Origin: Niastella sp.
Lineage (GTDB): Bacteria; Bacteroidota; Bacteroidia; Chitinophagales; Chitinophagaceae
Direction: 5' to 3'
Assembly (NCBI GenBank): GCA_016710595.1
Contig: JADJVM010000008.1
Coordinates: forward strand, 1,116,001 to 1,180,000
DNA: 64,000 nt
The position numbers were made by a program, and so were the translations under genes. The notes under the pieces were generated by a model. It was not told the DNA's origin, searched no databases, and worked only from the letters and a program-made list of their open reading frames with translations. Positions 17,684-26,528 of the stretch are shown one piece after another; the first letter of the stretch is position 1, and the number at the start of each line of letters is the position of its first letter.

Positions 17684-17693
17684 AAATGGGGTG

Positions 17694-17701
17694 CAAAAGT
17701 A
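17694..17701 (-). promoter_or_regulatory. -7 element of tRNA-Leu
   Basis: Minus-strand TACTTTTG (plus-strand CAAAAGTA) matches TAnnTTTG, spaced correctly for transcription to begin a few bases before the tRNA 5' end. No clear TTTG -33 box. Confidence 0.55.
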
Positions 17702-17744
17702 GGGGATTTATTTAATAAAAATGAAGAAATTTAATTGAAATTAT

Positions 17745-17783
17745 AATAGCTAATAACCACAATCTTATTGGTTAGTAGCTATT
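17745..17783. terminator. Long imperfect hairpin, possible weak terminator
   Basis: Arms AATAGCTAATAACCA (17745-17759) and TGGTTAGTAGCTATT (17769-17783) pair with one mismatch around a nine-base loop. It follows the pseudogene stop on the minus strand but lacks a good T-run (ATAATTTC), so termination is uncertain. Confidence 0.4.
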
Positions 17784-17801
17784 ATTTTAGATATGAGATA
17801 G

Positions 17802-18278
17802 TTACTTTTTGAATAAATATACCGCTTGAACAAGAATAGAAGTATCTAACCCTGCAACCACATTATTAAACTTTACCTGCCTAAGTGGATAATAGCAGTA
17901 ACATAGTTCTTGCAAAGCCTGTTCTCCACTTACATATCTATAATCCACGTACAAAGTATCAATATCACCATTCTGATATTCAGGGTAGAAATCTTTTATT
18001 CCATTTTCACCACTAACAAAACCAATTTGCCTTGTGGTTTAAACACCTAAAGTCCTACCTCCGTCTGTCGCTCTCATAAAATCGTTAATATATGTTTTAT
18101 TCGAACCGTTGAAGTAAAATAATTTCATATTATCCAAAGTTTTATCATCTAACCTATTTCCATTTTCTTTAATTACAAAAAATAACGAAAAAGGAACAAC
18201 CTGAGGACCTATAATTTCCTTATCCTTACATGAATAAATTGAAATCTTTGCAAAAAGTAAGGATAGAAACTTTTTCAT
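17802..18278 (-). pseudogene. Small lipoprotein gene with in-frame stop
   Basis: One continuous frame from ATG 18278 to TAA 17802 is broken by a TAA at 18039-18041 after 79 codons. Both halves read as sensible protein: the first starts with a signal/lipobox-like MKKFLSLLFAKISIYSCKD, and the second continues in the same frame with FVSGENGIKDFYPEYQNG and ends at a natural stop. With no shift of frame, this is a single nonsense mutation in a ~158-residue lipoprotein. It lies directly downstream of a decayed C10 peptidase gene and may have been its partner or inhibitor. No family is recognised. Confidence 0.6.
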
Positions 18279-18289
18279 AATAATTTACT

Positions 18290-18717
18290 TTATGGGTGAA
18301 TATTATAAATGTAGTCTCTTGAATATTGGAAATTTCTCGTTCCTGGATTGTAATAATTGAATGCAAACCATCCATTAAAATTGTTGGCGGACCAAGCTTC
18401 ACCCCATCCCCAATTGATACCATGCATAATTGCCACGATCGGTATTGTTTCGTAGCATTTCAACATTCTCTACAGTAGCATCAAACCATTTTACCAGAGT
18501 TGCAGGCACTGTATCTCGCCCAAAGTTTCCATTTTAATGCAGGCACAAACCGGTCCGTGCCTTACATCAGCCGATAAAACTACAAAGCCGCTATCATTCG
18601 TGTAATTTTAGATATATAATGCTGGGCCGCCATTTCTGTCTGGCACTATTATTAAATTACTACTCGCCCTATTTGGTACATCCGAAGAATAACTGCTATT
18701 ACTTGTGAGTGTTTTAA
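18290..18717 (-). pseudogene. Decayed C10 (streptopain-like) peptidase remnant
   Basis: Reverse-strand translation gives peptide fragments in different frames. A propeptide-like part (SGFVVLSADVRHGPVCACIK, then DTVPATLVKWFDATVENVEM after a frame change) is followed, after another frame change, by the C-terminal NWGWGEAWSANNFNGWF and DYIYNIHP, ending at the stop 18290-18292. These are the two ends of the C10 family; the NWGWG motif is the C-terminal catalytic Asn/Trp region. The middle with the catalytic Cys and His is missing, and at least one in-frame stop (LYI*) is present. Recognition of the family is from motif memory, not a search. Confidence 0.55.
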
Positions 18718-18726
18718 AAAGTGTTT

Positions 18727-18757
18727 TTTGCCCGAGCCATTATTTAAACTAAATTCG
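18727..18757 (+). promoter_or_regulatory. Promoter of the RSH gene
   Basis: TTTG (18727-18730), a 19-bp spacer and TAAATTCG (18750-18757; one mismatch to TAnnTTTG). The GTG start codon is only 5 bp downstream of the -7 box, predicting a leaderless or near-leaderless mRNA. Confidence 0.6.
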
Positions 18758-18762
18758 TAATA

Positions 18763-20994
18763 GTGGAAATAACAGAAACAATACCAGCTTACCGGTTAAA
18801 CGAAGAAGAAGAAAAGAAAGAGATCTTAAGGCAATACCGTGCATTATTGAGAGCGTTAAAGAGCAAACTAAAACCGGGCGATAAGGAACTTTTAAGGCAT
18901 GCTTTTGAAATGGCAGCAGAAGCTCATAAAACCATGCGCAGAAAAAGTGGTGAACCTTATATTTTACATCCATTGGCTGTGGCAAAAATATGCGTAGAAG
19001 AAATTGGATTGGGTATCCGAAGTACTATTTGCGCTTTGCTGCACGATACAGTAGAAGATACCGATATCACTTTACAGGACATACAACGGGAGTTTGGAAA
19101 TGAAATCGCTAAAATTGTAGATGGGCTTACAAAAATTGCAACCGTAATGGATAGCAATACCAGCCAACAAGCCGAAAATTTTAAAAAGATATTAGTTACC
19201 CTTACGGATGACCCACGGGTAATTTTAATTAAGCTGGCCGATCGCTTACATAATATGCGTACACTCGATAGCATGAAAAGAGAGAAACAATTAAAAGTTT
19301 CTTCAGAAACGGTATATGTATATGCGCCGCTCGCACATAGGATGGGTTTGTACAATATTAAAACCGAAATGGAAGACCTGGCCATGAAATACATGGAGCC
19401 GGATAGTTTTCGTTTTATTGCTCAAAAATTACAAGATACTAAACGGGAAAGAACCCGCTACATAAATGATTTCATCCGGCCATTAAAACATAAATTAGAT
19501 AACACGGGCTTACAATTTGAAATTTTTGGCCGGCCAAAAAGCATTCACTCAATATGGAATAAAATAAAAAAGAAAGGAGTAGCTTTTGAAGAAGTATATG
19601 ACCTCTTTGCTATACGCATCATTGTTGACTCTTCGCCAGAAAAAGAAAAAGAAGATTGCTGGAAAATTTACAGTATCATAACAGATGCATACAATCCCAG
19701 CACCGAAAGATTAAGAGACTGGTTGAGCAATCCTAAAAGCAATGGATATGAAGCATTGCACACTACCGTAATGGGGCCGCAAGGCAAATGGGTGGAAGTG
19801 CAAATACGAACCAAGCGCATGAATGAAATTGCAGAGAAGGGCCTGGCAGCACACTGGAAATACAAAGAAGGTACTTCTGAAGAAAACCGTTTTGATAAAT
19901 GGTTTGAACAAATAAGAGAAGCGCTTACCGGGCAGGAAGACAGTTCATTTGATTTTCTGCAAGATTTTAAAACTTCATTTCTTACCGAAGAAATTTATGT
20001 GTACACACCAAAGGGAGATGTAAAAATGTTGCCCTTAGGTGCCACCGCACTTGATTTTGCATTTGGCGTACATACGGCTGTGGGCAGCAAGTGTATTGGC
20101 GCCAAAGTAAACCATAAACTCGTCCCCATTAGCCATAAGCTTCGTAGTGGCGACCAGATAGAAATAATTACCAGCGCCAAACAAAAGCCCAACTCCGAGT
20201 GGCTGAATTTTGTTGTTACCAGTAAAGCAAAATCAAAAATAAAAGATACCTTAAAAGAAGAAAAAAGAACCATTGCTGAAGATGGCAAATACATATTGCA
20301 ACGTAAGCTGGAAGGCATGCACGTATCCATGAGCCAAAATAACCTGGAAGAGCTGAGTAATTTTTATAAAACGGGTAATTCATTGGACCTGCTGTATGAT
20401 ATAGCCCGAAAAAAAATAGACCTTAAAGAACTCAAAGAATTTACGGTATTGGGCGATAAATTGATTGCTCCAAAGCCTGAACCAAAACCGGTAGAAGAAA
20501 AAAAAGAATACGACCCTGCCAAAAAAGAAAAGAAAGATACCGAACTTATTATTTTTGGTGAGAGCAGCGACCGTATTGTATATAGTATTGCTAATTGTTG
20601 CAAGCCGATCCCCGGCGATGATGTGTTTGGCTTTGTAACCACCGGCGAAGGTTTAAAAATTCACCGTACCAACTGCCCCAATGCCGCACGCTTACTAGCA
20701 AACTATGGGCACCGGGTAGTAAAAACAAAATGGGTAAAAAATAAAGAAATCTCATTTTTAACTGGTTTGAAAATAATTGGCCTTGATGATGTGGGTGTTA
20801 TTCATAAAATCACCAACCTGATAAGTGGTGAAATGAAATTTAATATTGCGGCCATGACGATTGAAGCGAAAGAAGGCATCTTTGAAGGCAATGTAAAAAT
20901 ATTTGTTCATGATAAAGAAGAGTTAGATGAACTGGTAGAAAAATTACACAGCTTACCCGGTATTGAAAGAGTGGACCGTTTTGACACGGAATAA
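18763..20994 (+). CDS. rsh: RelA/SpoT-type (p)ppGpp synthetase/hydrolase
   Basis: Bifunctional stringent-response enzyme making and degrading (p)ppGpp, 743 residues. Domains in order: HD hydrolase (about 50-190; CALLHDTVEDTD, ADRLHNMRTLD), synthetase (about 240-370; YDLFAIRII, GYEALHTTVMGPQG, EKGLAAHWKYKEG), TGS (about 410-470; YVYTPKGDVKMLPLGATALD), helical/zinc-finger region with NCCKPIPGDDVFGFV, and a C-terminal ACT domain. Hydrolase and synthetase motifs both look intact. The start is GTG at 18763: the frame opens only 15 bp upstream, without an ATG. A promoter lies immediately upstream. Confidence 0.96.
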   Translation: MEITETIPAYRLNEEEEKKEILRQYRALLRALKSKLKPGDKELLRHAFEMAAEAHKTMRRKSGEPYILHPLAVAKICVEEIGLGIRSTICALLHDTVEDTDITLQDIQREFGNEIAKIVDGLTKIATVMDSNTSQQAENFKKILVTLTDDPRVILIKLADRLHNMRTLDSMKREKQLKVSSETVYVYAPLAHRMGLYNIKTEMEDLAMKYMEPDSFRFIAQKLQDTKRERTRYINDFIRPLKHKLDNTGLQFEIFGRPKSIHSIWNKIKKKGVAFEEVYDLFAIRIIVDSSPEKEKEDCWKIYSIITDAYNPSTERLRDWLSNPKSNGYEALHTTVMGPQGKWVEVQIRTKRMNEIAEKGLAAHWKYKEGTSEENRFDKWFEQIREALTGQEDSSFDFLQDFKTSFLTEEIYVYTPKGDVKMLPLGATALDFAFGVHTAVGSKCIGAKVNHKLVPISHKLRSGDQIEIITSAKQKPNSEWLNFVVTSKAKSKIKDTLKEEKRTIAEDGKYILQRKLEGMHVSMSQNNLEELSNFYKTGNSLDLLYDIARKKIDLKELKEFTVLGDKLIAPKPEPKPVEEKKEYDPAKKEKKDTELIIFGESSDRIVYSIANCCKPIPGDDVFGFVTTGEGLKIHRTNCPNAARLLANYGHRVVKTKWVKNKEISFLTGLKIIGLDDVGVIHKITNLISGEMKFNIAAMTIEAKEGIFEGNVKIFVHDKEELDELVEKLHSLPGIERVDRFDTE

Positions 20995-21015
20995 TTTAGT
21001 ATAAATTAAAAAAAG

Positions 21016-21186
21016 ATGCAAGAACTTATCAATAAATTAATGATTAACGCAAACATAGACCAACAACAGGCTGAAAAAGCGCTGGAAACAATTAAGGATT
21101 TTGTAAAAGAAAAATTTCCCATGATGGCGGGCGCTGTAGATAATCTCTTTGATATAAAAGACGATAAAGATGATTTTATGAGCTGA
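21016..21186 (+). CDS. Small helical protein downstream of rsh
   Basis: A 56-residue acidic protein, MQELINKLMINANIDQQQ followed by helices containing ALETIKDFVKEKFPMM and ending DDKDDFMS. It starts 21 bp after the RSH stop and ends two bases before the nadB stop on the opposite strand. The sequence has a clear start, amphipathic helices and no low-complexity appearance, so it is probably real. Similar short proteins occur in Bacteroidota, but function is unknown. Confidence 0.65.
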   Translation: MQELINKLMINANIDQQQAEKALETIKDFVKEKFPMMAGAVDNLFDIKDDKDDFMS

Positions 21187-21188
21187 TC

Positions 21189-22802
21189 TTATAAAATTGT
21201 ATCCTGTAAAATTTCGCTTCGGTTTGGATAATCCGTATTAAAATGCAACCCCCTGCTTTCTTTCCTTAATTCTGCTCCTTTTACGATCAAATAAGAAACG
21301 GTGATCATATTCCGCAGTTCGCAAAGTTGTGGCGATACTTGTGTTTTCTCGTACAATGTTTCTGTTTCTTCATGTAATAAGTCGAGCCTCCTGTTGGCCC
21401 GCTGCAGACGGTCATTGTTGCGCACAATGCCAACATAATCGCTCATGAGCATTTTTAATTCTTTTACACTTTGAGTAATTACAATCATTTCTTTTGGTAC
21501 CGATGTACCCGCTGCATTCCATTCGGGTATTTGCTCCAACGCATGCAAATAAGCATTCTTTTTAATAGACAATTGTTTCATGGCATCCTGGTAAGCCCTG
21601 TGTGCAAACACCATCGCTTCTAATAAACTATTACTGGCAAGCCTGTTGGCTCCATGTAAACCGGTGCTGGCACATTCACCGGCAGCATACAAATTTTTTA
21701 TTGAAGTTTTTGCCCATTCATCTGTTTTTATGCCACCGCAACTATAATGTGCCGCAGGGGATACCGGAATCATATCGTGAAATATATCTATCCCAATACT
21801 TTTACATTTGGCATAAATGTTTGGGAAATGTTCCATGAATTTTTCACGATCCATTTCCCGGCAATCCAGGTAAACATATTCCGTACCATTTACTTTCATT
21901 TCATTATCAATGGCACGGGCAACAATATCACGGGGAGCTAAATCTTCTCTTTCATCATATCGTTTCATGAATGCCTCTCCATTTGCATTTCTTAATATCC
22001 CACCATCGCCCCTTACTGCTTCTGTAATTAAAAAAGACTGGCCCCTTATACCGGGTTCATATAATGCAGTAGGATGAAACTGAATAAACTCCATATTTTC
22101 AATTCGGCCTTTGGCCCTGTAAACCATGGCAACACCATCCCCCGTTGCAATGTATGGATTGGTAGTGCTACGGTAAACCTGGCCGTTGCCCCCACTTGCC
22201 AATAAAATAGTAGATGCCAAAATCCTTTCAGTGCTATTGCTATTCAGGTTGAGTACATACACACCAAAACATTCAATATCGGGAGTTGATTTTGTTACTA
22301 AATATCCAAGGTGGTGCTGCGTGATAATATCCACTACAAAACAATGTGTGATCAATTCAATATTCGGATACTTTTTTATGGCTTCGAGCAAGGCCCGTTC
22401 CATTTCACTGCCAGTAATATCTTTATGGTGCAGTATGCGGTATTCACTATGCCCCCCTTCTTTTCCCAATTTATAATCGCCATCGGGTTCTTTATCAAAA
22501 CGGGTACCCCATTCTATAAGTTCGGAAATGCGCTGAACGCCCTCTCTTACTACAATCTCCACAATGTTTTTATCGCAAAGCCCATCTCCTGCAATCAAAG
22601 TATCTTCTATATGTTTCTCAAAACTATCATGGCTTTTGTCCCATACACCGGCAATTCCGCCCTGTGCATACTTGGTATTGGTTTCATCGCTTTTAGCCTT
22701 GGTAAGAATGGTTATTTTTTTATCGGGGCAATCCTGTGCCACTTTTAATGCATAAGTAAGGCCCGCAATTCCACTTCCAATTACTAAAAAATCTGTTTTC
22801 AT
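21189..22802 (-). CDS. nadB: L-aspartate oxidase
   Basis: FAD enzyme converting L-aspartate to iminoaspartate, the first step of de novo NAD synthesis (with NadA). The 537-residue protein has the FAD motif VIGSGIAGLTYALKVA at the N-terminus, TKYAQGGIAGVWD, RGDGGILRNANGEAFM with the substrate-region residues, and YSCGGIKTDEWAKTS with AAGECASTGLHGANRLASN. The C-terminal helical domain is present. It lies 5 bp downstream of ispG in the same direction, so they are probably cotranscribed. nadA is not nearby. Confidence 0.95.
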   Translation of the reverse strand: MKTDFLVIGSGIAGLTYALKVAQDCPDKKITILTKAKSDETNTKYAQGGIAGVWDKSHDSFEKHIEDTLIAGDGLCDKNIVEIVVREGVQRISELIEWGTRFDKEPDGDYKLGKEGGHSEYRILHHKDITGSEMERALLEAIKKYPNIELITHCFVVDIITQHHLGYLVTKSTPDIECFGVYVLNLNSNSTERILASTILLASGGNGQVYRSTTNPYIATGDGVAMVYRAKGRIENMEFIQFHPTALYEPGIRGQSFLITEAVRGDGGILRNANGEAFMKRYDEREDLAPRDIVARAIDNEMKVNGTEYVYLDCREMDREKFMEHFPNIYAKCKSIGIDIFHDMIPVSPAAHYSCGGIKTDEWAKTSIKNLYAAGECASTGLHGANRLASNSLLEAMVFAHRAYQDAMKQLSIKKNAYLHALEQIPEWNAAGTSVPKEMIVITQSVKELKMLMSDYVGIVRNNDRLQRANRRLDLLHEETETLYEKTQVSPQLCELRNMITVSYLIVKGAELRKESRGLHFNTDYPNRSEILQDTIL

Positions 22803-22807
22803 AATGC

Positions 22808-24802
22808 TTAATTATGTATGATTTCTGTGGGCTCAATCCACACTTCATTTTCCTTTAATAAATTTATCAACTCTTCCACTGCCACCTGATCATCTATATT
22901 TCTTTTTACTACTTCTTTTCCTTTGTACAATGTTATTTTTCCGGGGCCACTGCCTACATAACCAAAATCTGCATCTGCCATTTCACCCGGGCCGTTTACT
23001 ATACAACCCATGATCGCAATTTTTAATCCTTTTAAATGACTTGTTACTTTTCTTATTTTGGCAGTGGTTTCCTGCAAATCAAAAAGCGTGCGGCCGCAAC
23101 TTGGGCAACTGATGAATTCAGTTTTTGAAATACGGGTGCGTACTGCTTGTAAAATAGAGAATGAGGTATTGTTTAAAAACTGGATATTATTTTGCATGGG
23201 CAGGTAGGTCCTGCCTTTCATAGGTGTATTGAGCATGTTGGCAGGATCGTTTATCAACCAGATACCATCCCCAAAACCATCTACAAAAAGCCCCCCTGCA
23301 GTAGCAGAAAATTGAATAAGCTGTTCATCAACTGTGGTATAATAACTTTCTAAACAAATGATAACCGGGCTGGTAATTTTTTGCAATAATAATTGTACAA
23401 AAAACATCCTGCAGTGTTGCATGGCATTCGGGCCATTGGCATAAATACAAAATACGATAGTATCATCCCCTTTTATCTTTTGCAAAAAATCATGATAAGG
23501 TTTTGTGGTATCTAAAGAAATAAAATTTACAGTTGATTTTTTATTTGCCAGTATATATTCTTCTTTTGTAAATAATGGAAAATATTTTTCTTTAGCGGTT
23601 TGTTGTTGCCAGGTATTATAATTACAAATTACACTTAGGGTACCGGGTAAATTAAAATCCACGGTTTTATCAGCGCTGTAAATATAATCGGCAGCGGCAT
23701 CAGAAATAGTCCATTTATCGCTATCCTGATCATATTTATATCCAATATCTATAAGGGATCCGGGGTTTATTTGCGGAGCCTGCATAAAATCAGCGATTAC
23801 AACCGGCACATGTGTACCGCCAATATTTTTTACCGGAAGTGTATGGCGCTTATTGTATTCAAACGGAGAATAGGGTAAGCTACCTAAAAGCCCGGGTTCA
23901 GCATAATCATTTTTATTATTTAAGGCTACACTTTTTACCAGGTCTTTACAAACTGGTATTTCAAACTCAGGATCTTCAGTAAGGCTCACCCTGATGGTAT
24001 CACCAATACCATCATTAAGTAAACTTCCAATACCAATTGCAGATTTTATGCGCCCATCTTCGCCATCTCCCGCTTCAGTTACACCAAGATGCAAAGGATA
24101 ACATTCACCAAATTCCTGCATCATATGATAAATAAGTAAGCGATAAGCCTGTACCATAACTAATGGGTTACTGCTTTTCATACTTAAAACAATATTATGG
24201 TAATCTTCATTACGTGCAATTCTCAAAAACTCCATGGCGCTTTCTACCATACCGATTGCGGTATCGCCATAGCGGCTCATGATGCGGTCGCTCAGGCTGC
24301 CATGATTTGTACCAATACGCATAGCAGTACCATGCTCTTTACAAATTTTTACCAACGGTGTAAAGCGTTCCCGGATGCGTTCTATTTCTTCAGCATATTC
24401 CGCATCGGTATATTCTATTTGTTCAAATTTTTTCTTATCCACATAATTACCTGGATTCACCCTTACTTTTTCAACGATCGTGGCAGCAATTTCTGCGGCG
24501 TTGGGTGTAAAATGAATATCGGCAACGAGGGGTGTGCAGTATCCTCTTTTGTGTAATTCTTCTTTTATATTTCTGAGGTTTTCGGCTTCCTTTTTTGATG
24601 GAGCAGTAACCCGAATCATATCAGCACCTGCTTCTATACAACGGATAGATTGGAATACGGTAGCTTCCGTATCCATGGTATCTGGCGTGGTCATTGTTTG
24701 TACCAATATGGGATGATCGCCCCCCAACATAAGGTTGCCTATTTTTACTTCTCTTGTTTTTAATCTTTTATAGGCTGAAATAGCATTGCAATATAACTGC
24801 AT
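22808..24802 (-). CDS. ispG: 4-hydroxy-3-methylbut-2-enyl diphosphate synthase, long form
   Basis: [4Fe-4S] reductase of the MEP isoprenoid pathway converting MEcPP to HMBPP. At 664 residues it is the long (plant/Chlamydia/Bacteroidota) form, with a large extra domain of about 250 residues between the TIM barrel (about 15-300) and the C-terminal iron-sulfur domain. Cluster ligands are visible in CPSCGRTLFDLQ and GCIVNGPGEMADADFG. VRVNPGN and GVTEAGDGEDGRIKS are barrel markers. Upstream of nadB. Confidence 0.96.
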   Translation of the reverse strand: MQLYCNAISAYKRLKTREVKIGNLMLGGDHPILVQTMTTPDTMDTEATVFQSIRCIEAGADMIRVTAPSKKEAENLRNIKEELHKRGYCTPLVADIHFTPNAAEIAATIVEKVRVNPGNYVDKKKFEQIEYTDAEYAEEIERIRERFTPLVKICKEHGTAMRIGTNHGSLSDRIMSRYGDTAIGMVESAMEFLRIARNEDYHNIVLSMKSSNPLVMVQAYRLLIYHMMQEFGECYPLHLGVTEAGDGEDGRIKSAIGIGSLLNDGIGDTIRVSLTEDPEFEIPVCKDLVKSVALNNKNDYAEPGLLGSLPYSPFEYNKRHTLPVKNIGGTHVPVVIADFMQAPQINPGSLIDIGYKYDQDSDKWTISDAAADYIYSADKTVDFNLPGTLSVICNYNTWQQQTAKEKYFPLFTKEEYILANKKSTVNFISLDTTKPYHDFLQKIKGDDTIVFCIYANGPNAMQHCRMFFVQLLLQKITSPVIICLESYYTTVDEQLIQFSATAGGLFVDGFGDGIWLINDPANMLNTPMKGRTYLPMQNNIQFLNNTSFSILQAVRTRISKTEFISCPSCGRTLFDLQETTAKIRKVTSHLKGLKIAIMGCIVNGPGEMADADFGYVGSGPGKITLYKGKEVVKRNIDDQVAVEELINLLKENEVWIEPTEIIHN

Positions 24803-24864
24803 GATGAAATATGGTATTGAAGTACAAAGTTAACGAACCCTTTAAAAAATGAGGAAGAATGGAT

Positions 24865-26502
24865 TTACCAGTCTTTTTCAGGTTTATTGGCCGATTGGGC
24901 GTCAACTTTATTCATTTTATCCTGTAAATTTTTTTCCTGCTGCATAAGCGCTTCCAATTTTTCTTCGGCTTCCTTTTTTGTCATTTTAGAAGGTTGTGGC
25001 TTAGGCTGCTGTTTTTTGTCTTTATCTTTATTATCCTGATCTTTTTTCTTTTTCTCTTCATCTTGCTTTTTTTTCCTTAATGCTTTTTGAAGGTTTTGCC
25101 TTGCATCTTCATGATTGGGCCAAAGCTTCAATGCATTTTTATAAGCAATTATACATTCATCTACCCGGTTTTCATTTTGTAATACCACGCCCTTATTGTA
25201 GTAGGCATTTGCTTTTTCTTCGGTATTACTCATTAATCGAATGGCTTTATCGTATGCTGAAATGGCTTCTTCTATTTTTTTGTTTTTATATGCAGCGTTA
25301 CCCAAATTGTAATGAGCAATACTGCTTTGGGGATTTTTCTTTAATGCTGCTTCATATTCTTTTTCGGCTGCTGTATAATTTTTATTGTTGTAGCTTTTGT
25401 TTCCTTCGGCAATATTTTCTTTACCTTCTTGTGCAAAAGCAGATAGATTAAAAAATATCAATAGGATACCAATTCCGTTTATTTTAGCTATGCGTTTTAA
25501 GGTTCTTCGTTCTGACATAAAAAATTCTATTAACATACATAATAATGCCATTGCAATTAAATACTGGAAAAAACTTTTATAATTATTCAACGAATTATCT
25601 TTTACGATACGCTGATCCATGGTACCGATTTGCTTTTCCAGATTATTGGATACATTATCACTATTCATTAACAACTGGTAAGATCCTCCTCCGTTTTTAG
25701 CAATATCTTTTAATTCTTTTTCATTCAATTTGGTTACTACCAAGTTGCCCTGTGCATCCGTTTTAGGTTGCCCGGTAGCCGGGTCAATAATATTTGCCCC
25801 CATGGGTGAGCCCACACCTATCGTGTAAATGATCACTCCTTCATTATTCAAATCGGTTGCAATTTTATTTGCTTTTTCATCATGGTCCTCACCATCACTT
25901 ATCAGAACAACGGCTTTATATTTTTTTTCTTTAGCATCAAAAGCCCTGTAACACATTGTTAAGGCATCCCCTATCACGGTACCCTGGGTAGGGATGGCAT
26001 CGGGTGTAGCTGCTGAAAGATACATTTTTGCAGCGCTATGATCTGCAGTAAGTGGCATTTGTAAATATGCTTTACCGGCAAAAACAACAATACCAATGCG
26101 GTCATCCTGCAATTTATCAATCAAACGGCTTACTAAAAGCTTGGCTTTATCTAACCGGGTGGGTTGTATATCCTGTGCCAGCATACTTTTGCTCACATCC
26201 AGTGCAATCATCACATCTATACCGCTACGGGCCGGGCCTTTGGATCCTGTTGCAACTCTTAAATTGGCTATGGCGAGAATCAGAAATGTAACGGAAAAAA
26301 GCAGGAGTATAAACCGGGCAAGAAATGAATAGCGCTTAAAGGGGAGCAGCAATTGATCAACGAGGGCTTTATCACCTAATTTTTTTATAGCCTTCTTTCT
26401 TTTATTAAGGGCATATAAAAAAATGAATGCTACCAATGGTAATAAAAGTAATAAGTAAAGCAACCAATTGTATTCAAATTCCGGCATGCTCAATAATTTC
26501 AT
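24865..26502 (-). CDS. VWA-TPR membrane protein, BatB/BatC-like fusion
   Basis: A 545-residue protein. Two membrane helices (about 13-32 and 55-76) precede a von Willebrand A domain with MIDAS motif DVSKSMLAQDIQ (about 97), TRLDKAKLLV and LISDGEDHDEKAN. A third helix (about 310-330) and a further hydrophobic stretch follow, then three or so TPR repeats (about 365-475), and a Lys/Glu/Gln-rich coiled tail (KKKQDEEKKKKDQ). This combines BatB (VWA) and BatC (TPR) of the Bacteroidota aerotolerance locus in one chain. moxR/batA/batD are not adjacent. Function in the envelope is inferred only. Confidence 0.82.
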   Translation of the reverse strand: MKLLSMPEFEYNWLLYLLLLLPLVAFIFLYALNKRKKAIKKLGDKALVDQLLLPFKRYSFLARFILLLFSVTFLILAIANLRVATGSKGPARSGIDVMIALDVSKSMLAQDIQPTRLDKAKLLVSRLIDKLQDDRIGIVVFAGKAYLQMPLTADHSAAKMYLSAATPDAIPTQGTVIGDALTMCYRAFDAKEKKYKAVVLISDGEDHDEKANKIATDLNNEGVIIYTIGVGSPMGANIIDPATGQPKTDAQGNLVVTKLNEKELKDIAKNGGGSYQLLMNSDNVSNNLEKQIGTMDQRIVKDNSLNNYKSFFQYLIAMALLCMLIEFFMSERRTLKRIAKINGIGILLIFFNLSAFAQEGKENIAEGNKSYNNKNYTAAEKEYEAALKKNPQSSIAHYNLGNAAYKNKKIEEAISAYDKAIRLMSNTEEKANAYYNKGVVLQNENRVDECIIAYKNALKLWPNHEDARQNLQKALRKKKQDEEKKKKDQDNKDKDKKQQPKPQPSKMTKKEAEEKLEALMQQEKNLQDKMNKVDAQSANKPEKDW

Positions 26503-26528
26503 TTTGCTTAGGGTAATCCATCATCGGA

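Noticed and set aside
22186..22755. Open frames opposite nadB
   Set aside because: They lie wholly antisense to a well-supported gene, with composition of a shadow frame and no domain or start signals.
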